Both the position numbers and the translations under genes were made by a program. Shown here piece by piece: positions 60,161 to 64,000 of a DNA stretch of 64,000 nucleotides; position 1 is the stretch's first letter, and each line of letters begins with the position of its first letter. The stretch comes from Calcarisporiella thermophila CBS 279.70 (lineage: Eukaryota > Calcarisporiellomycota). The stretch lies in NCBI RefSeq assembly GCF_041956535.1, contig NW_027192215.1, positions 365,179 through 429,178 on the forward strand. The letters run 5' to 3'. Under the pieces are notes generated by a model. The model was not told the DNA's origin. It made no database searches and saw only the letters and a program-made list of their open reading frames with translations.

Positions 60161-61451
60161 TGGGATTCTTAATCTCCACTACAACCCTACTGATCCTTCG
60201 GTGTTAAAGAAAATGAAAATACAAGTAGAGTTCTATAAACATGAAAGTGCCACCGACTAAGCGTTACACAACCGCAAACTGGCCCTGACAAGAGCAATGG
60301 ATTTTTATATCCCCTTGTGCGTAAATATCGCAACAAAATAGCACTCTCCGCTAACATTAAATAGCTCCTTCTAATCGGCTCAATGGTAAGGAGAGAGGAA
60401 GGGGGATAAGGGAGGGCAATGGCTTGAATGGGCCTATAGGAAACTACTGGAGTTTCATTGAGGGCAGCGTAGCGAAGAACCGACCTAGGAGCGAGGCGGG
60501 CTTAGATATGCTCGGCATAATTGAAATCAACCTTATGTCGAGGCAAGTAAGTCCCACAGGTAAATCAATGCAAGATTCTAATTCCCTAAACAACCACAGA
60601 AACAGCCCTTAGCAGCGGGATAAAATTTTCCCCCGTGGAGAGCTCAAGTGATAGGTGCTTGTATTCAATTTCAACACTCGGAGTCAAACCATCCTCGGCG
60701 GTAACTCCCTTGCTAATCGCGCAAGCCTTGCAAAGAGTGCTTGGAAACATATCCACAATCTTTCCTGCCCAATTAACTTGCGCCATTTGTGCGGGGTTTC
60801 GGTATTCTTGTGGCGCAGCCTGAATTTGAACTTCGAAATGTAAGCACTGGGTTTGAGAAAATGATTGACAAGTTATTAATATGTTTGCAATAGTATACTA
60901 GGAAACAACTTCTTCCACAGGTTCCGAAAGTACCAACTTTGGCAGCATCCTGCCAGCATTGGGAATAGCCATACAAGCGTCGCTGGAACTTTAATCAAAC
61001 GGATTGAATGGATGATACTTATTTCATACTATCATGCGATGAAAGGCTAGTGTTCCTACTTTTGTCGAAAAGCTAATTTTTCACAGCCTACTCATAATGA
61101 CACGTACCATAGAATATTTATATCGTAGAGAGTGGTCTTATCGCGCTGATGAATATTCCGACTGGATTTTGCCAAATCAAAAGCATTACATTTGCATCCA
61201 ACATTCCTATTTACGAATGGCTTAATAATCAGCTGGACTCATAATTCAACTAGCGAAAAATGAAGCGCACATTGAATATCAGTTTTGGATTGAAAGCTGT
61301 TTTATTTGATAAATAGGTGTACAGGATTATGGAAAAAGGCATGGGGAATAGGTATGAAGTAAATGAAGAAGAAATGGAAAAATAAATAAAATAAATAGAG
61401 TATTGACATGTGCTTGAATATTATAATTCATGTTTAATCATAATTCTCGAC
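60161..61451. other. Intergenic between the MFS and PIN-like genes
   Basis: Includes the MFS promoter and a possible short minus-strand coding segment near 60587-60976 (listed separately). The rest is AT-rich. Confidence 0.45.
60587..60976 (-). pseudogene. Possible short or broken protein-coding segment
   Basis: On the minus strand an ATG at about 60972 begins MAIPNAGRMLPKLVLSEPVEEVVS. It meets a stop, then the same frame stays open for about 100 residues (including FEVQIQAAPQEYRNPAQMAQ and VEIEYKHLSLELSTG) to about 60587. The second part looks more protein-like than random. Either a stop-interrupted gene remnant or a two-exon gene whose intron I could not place. No family recognised. Confidence 0.25.
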
Positions 61452-63267
61452 CTACCCCAAAACATGGAGATAAAATGTTAGGAAGGCGGTCATGGTCAGT
61501 AGGGATACCAGGTACATCACAAGCAGAACGCTGCCAATTTCGCGTGATTCTCCATCGGGGGAATAAAGTTGAGTGAGAACTACGCATGAAGAAGCAGTGG
61601 GCACGCAACCAATAAATAAAACGACAAACCTTAGAAAGAAGGAGTAAAATAAAAATAAATAAATAAATAAAAACGAATTTATTGATATCATCATTATCTA
61701 AGCATTCTGGTATACCTAAGTATTTTGTCCTCTGGATTGATCAAATGAGCTGCATAGGTTAAAGCAAAATTCATACCTATACCGGCCATGGGAAGGAGAA
61801 TGAGTTTGGATACCACGAGGAGGACGATGACTTTGGGGGATACTGATTTGAATGAGAGGCGAGCAAGGCCTCCACCCAGGCATATTAATCCCTATTCCAA
61901 ATGAGAGTAAGTAAAATTCACTGAAGAATCAAAAAGAAACACGCCCCGTCTGGAGACTTTTAAGAATAAAGATATTAATATGAATCTAATATATTTACCA
62001 TTGGAACTGCGGCCATTCCAATTGAATCAGCGGTGTCCTTCAAAAACGAAAGAGGAGGACTGGAATTGTTTGGGGTAACAACAAAAAGTGCTCTGAGTTG
62101 TGGAATCAATGCAACAATCAAGCCTACTAGCAGAGCAATATTGGGAGGATTGAAGGCGTTTCCTAGCTGCTCTCTCAGTCTTCTGAAACGCTTCCCAACT
62201 AAACGAATTCTGTTGGTATCGGGAGTAATCATCTCTTTTTTGGGAAAGGTTTTGGAAAATTCTAGCTCTGAAGGAAGCTTCTGAGGTTTGGTATCTAATG
62301 AAATCACAGTGATAACCTCCTCCTCTTCCTGGACACTATGGCTTTCCATGTCATTCGTTTCCAATGTAGAAGATTTGTCTTCCGGCGGGCTCGACTCTTT
62401 TTGCGATACTTTGGCAAAATCCCATTGGAAAAGCTTGTATCCTGCGCCCCAAAGTGTTAAATTAAATACCGCCAAGACGACCGATGCATAGGCTACACCC
62501 GTATCACTATCACCCTTACGAAACGGTGGCGATTCACCAAGAGACATTAGAACGGCAATCGGTATATCACCCTAACAATGCAGTTCATATTATGGATAGA
62601 AAGAGGTGAGTGCAAGCAGAATTACCATAGTAATTCGGAGCAAATGCTCTAACAGGTCCACTTACCCAATTACCCCAAGTTGATACTGCGATGACCGCAT
62701 AGGAAAAGTTGCCTGGCAAACGGCAGAAACGTCTAATAAGGCACCCTAACAGGAATCCCATGACTAAATAGAAAATTGCTATCAAAGCTATGACCCTAAT
62801 GCCACAAAGTAATGTAGTAAGAGTCAGAGCCCACCTTCCCCGGTTATCAGAATGAACAGAATGCCTTGGTCCTTCAGTTAAAACTCACCCAACATCTTCG
62901 ATATTCTCTAAGCTGATACCCGCAACGGTCTTCGAAAAAAGTAAAGAGGGAGATAAGAAGTTGACGATGACCTAGAACGAGGAAGGCCGTGAGAATGGAT
63001 TTTTCATAAGGCTAATTTTTTCTTTCTACCGTTAAGCTTATTCACCTTGGATATCAACTTTAGCCCCATCCCGTCTAGGATACCTGCTCTCGCCATCAAT
63101 GCACCTCCGGCTAGCATCAGAAAAAGAAAAGGCGAGAATAAGAAATAAATTTACGCTTGCGCGCACAATCCATCAATAGAAAATTGGCGCCCAGCCCTAC
63201 CAGAAGCAATGAAAATCTTTAGGACCGGCCTAACGCTAATCCATATCAGCTCTCCTAGTGTCGCCAT
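61452..63267 (-). CDS. Auxin efflux carrier/PIN-like membrane transporter (bile/arsenite/auxin superfamily)
   Basis: Minus-strand exons: 63201-63267, 63046-63110, 62889-62971, 62666-62795, 61999-62571, 61716-61891 and 61452-61629, summing to 423 aa in frame. The N terminus MATLGELIWISVRPVLKIFI continues through AGGALMARAGILDGMGLKLISKVIVNFLSPSLLFSK, then YLVMGFLLGCLIRR, STWGNWGDIPIAVLMSL (the conserved N-GN/D...P hinge), and a hydrophilic central loop (about 170-260) with acidic and KR-rich patches. NPPNIALLVGLIVALIPQL, LSFLKDTADSIGMAAVPM, a glycine-rich CLGGGLAR and four final hydrophobic segments follow. This is the fungal Mem_trans family (Ecm3/YNL095C-like), probably endoplasmic-reticulum or plasma-membrane located with unknown substrate. 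All junctions have good GT/AG sites. Confidence 0.9.
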
Positions 63268-64000
63268 ACGATATAGTGGTATTAGGTGCGGTGGGATAAG
63301 AATACCGAAAGGGAGTCAAGTCGGCTAATTGGGGACTGGGTATATATAAATGATCACAACCTGGGAGCACTTTTTCTAGCATTTCCAAAATATCCAAGCG
63401 AGCAGGGGATTCCAGCCAATCAGTGAAGATTGTTTTGCAATTACACTTTGTTATTCAACAAAAGGTAACACCGGCAAAAAGCAGTCCCGACCTTCCCAGT
63501 TTGACCTGGAACCACTATGGATATTTGAAAAAATTTGGAGAGCCAAGTTTGAGAATGAGCGGCTAGATGAATTTGATCTTCATGCTAATCCGTGGGAATA
63601 GGTCGATGAATATCTAGAATATGTGCTTATGCTCTTTATTCACATATAAACTGGCATACTACCTCGCCCCTCCCGCCCGTCGACGCAATGTTGACTAACC
63701 GTCCGACTACTCAGCGTTGCACCATATGCATAGAAGTGCATAAGGTATGCTTGCTCATATATACTTAACCATATGGCAAATATAGACTTTCTATCGCTGG
63801 ATCAAGAATGGCCAGATTGACATAATCCAATGAGGGGCCAGTCATACGACAGGATTAATAGGAGTCATTAATAAGCCAACGAGAAAGTAATGAGTGCGAA
63901 ATCCACATGGTTACGCATGGTTTTTAGATTTGGGAATGATGCACAAGTTCGTCAGATGTCAGGGCTTATATATTTACGCGTTAATTCATCTCCGCTTCGC
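63268..64000. other. Terminal intergenic stretch
   Basis: Promoter side of the PIN-like gene and AT-rich DNA to the window end. A TATATATAA stretch lies near 63342. No further gene recognised. Confidence 0.45.

Overview
The window looks like nuclear DNA of an early-diverging fungus (zygomycete-grade or chytrid-grade). Protein genes are split by short introns of about 50-90 bp, mostly GT-AG with one GC-AG. The proteins are fungal: fungalysin M36 proteases, a fungal transcription factor with a middle homology region, a Nta1-type amidase, a Neo1-type flippase and a DHA2 drug exporter. Intergenic DNA is AT-rich and mobile elements are frequent. I cannot name the species from sequence alone. Four runs of N (36383-36789, 41302-41985, 50875-50894, 53378-54180) mark assembly gaps.

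Layout. 1-8.5 kb: translation factor eIF4A (five exons), then about 5.5 kb of AT-rich DNA with a possible solo LTR. 8.5-12.5 kb: a single-module NRPS (C-A-T) fused to an FSH1-like serine-hydrolase domain; it carries an in-frame stop in the C domain and has Cys in place of the hydrolase nucleophile Ser. 13.5-17.4 kb: a many-exon Tnp2/CACTA-type transposase on the minus strand, nearly intact. 20.8 kb: a very small secreted Cys-rich peptide gene with a Kex2-like site. 22.4-26.3 kb: a mitochondrial carrier (Mme1-like) and an N-terminal amidase (NTA1-like). 27.6-29.0 kb: a protein with a small Cys-rich core, poly-Q and poly-E tracts. 30.1-31.6 kb: a calmodulin-dependent kinase, divergent from a Neo1-type P4-ATPase at 31.8-35.9 kb.

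36.3-48.0 kb: three tandem fungalysin (M36) genes on the minus strand with identical intron positions and a shared upstream element. A small secreted-protein gene lies between two of them on the plus strand. Two of the three copies are interrupted by N-gaps at the same place near the C terminus. 51.1-54.2 kb: a decayed DIRS-type retrotransposon with RT, RNase H and tyrosine recombinase, broken by a frameshift, stops and lost catalytic residues. 54.7-63.3 kb: three minus-strand genes, namely a fungal transcription factor, a 14-TM DHA2 MFS transporter and a PIN/auxin-efflux-carrier-like transporter.

How they fit together: housekeeping genes (eIF4A, carrier, NTA1, CaMK, Neo1) alternate with accessory loci for secretion and small molecules (NRPS-hydrolase, Cys-rich peptide, M36 array, MFS plus regulator) and with transposons. 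Exon coordinates below were derived by hand from reading frame, splice consensus and family alignment remembered from known proteins; no search was run.
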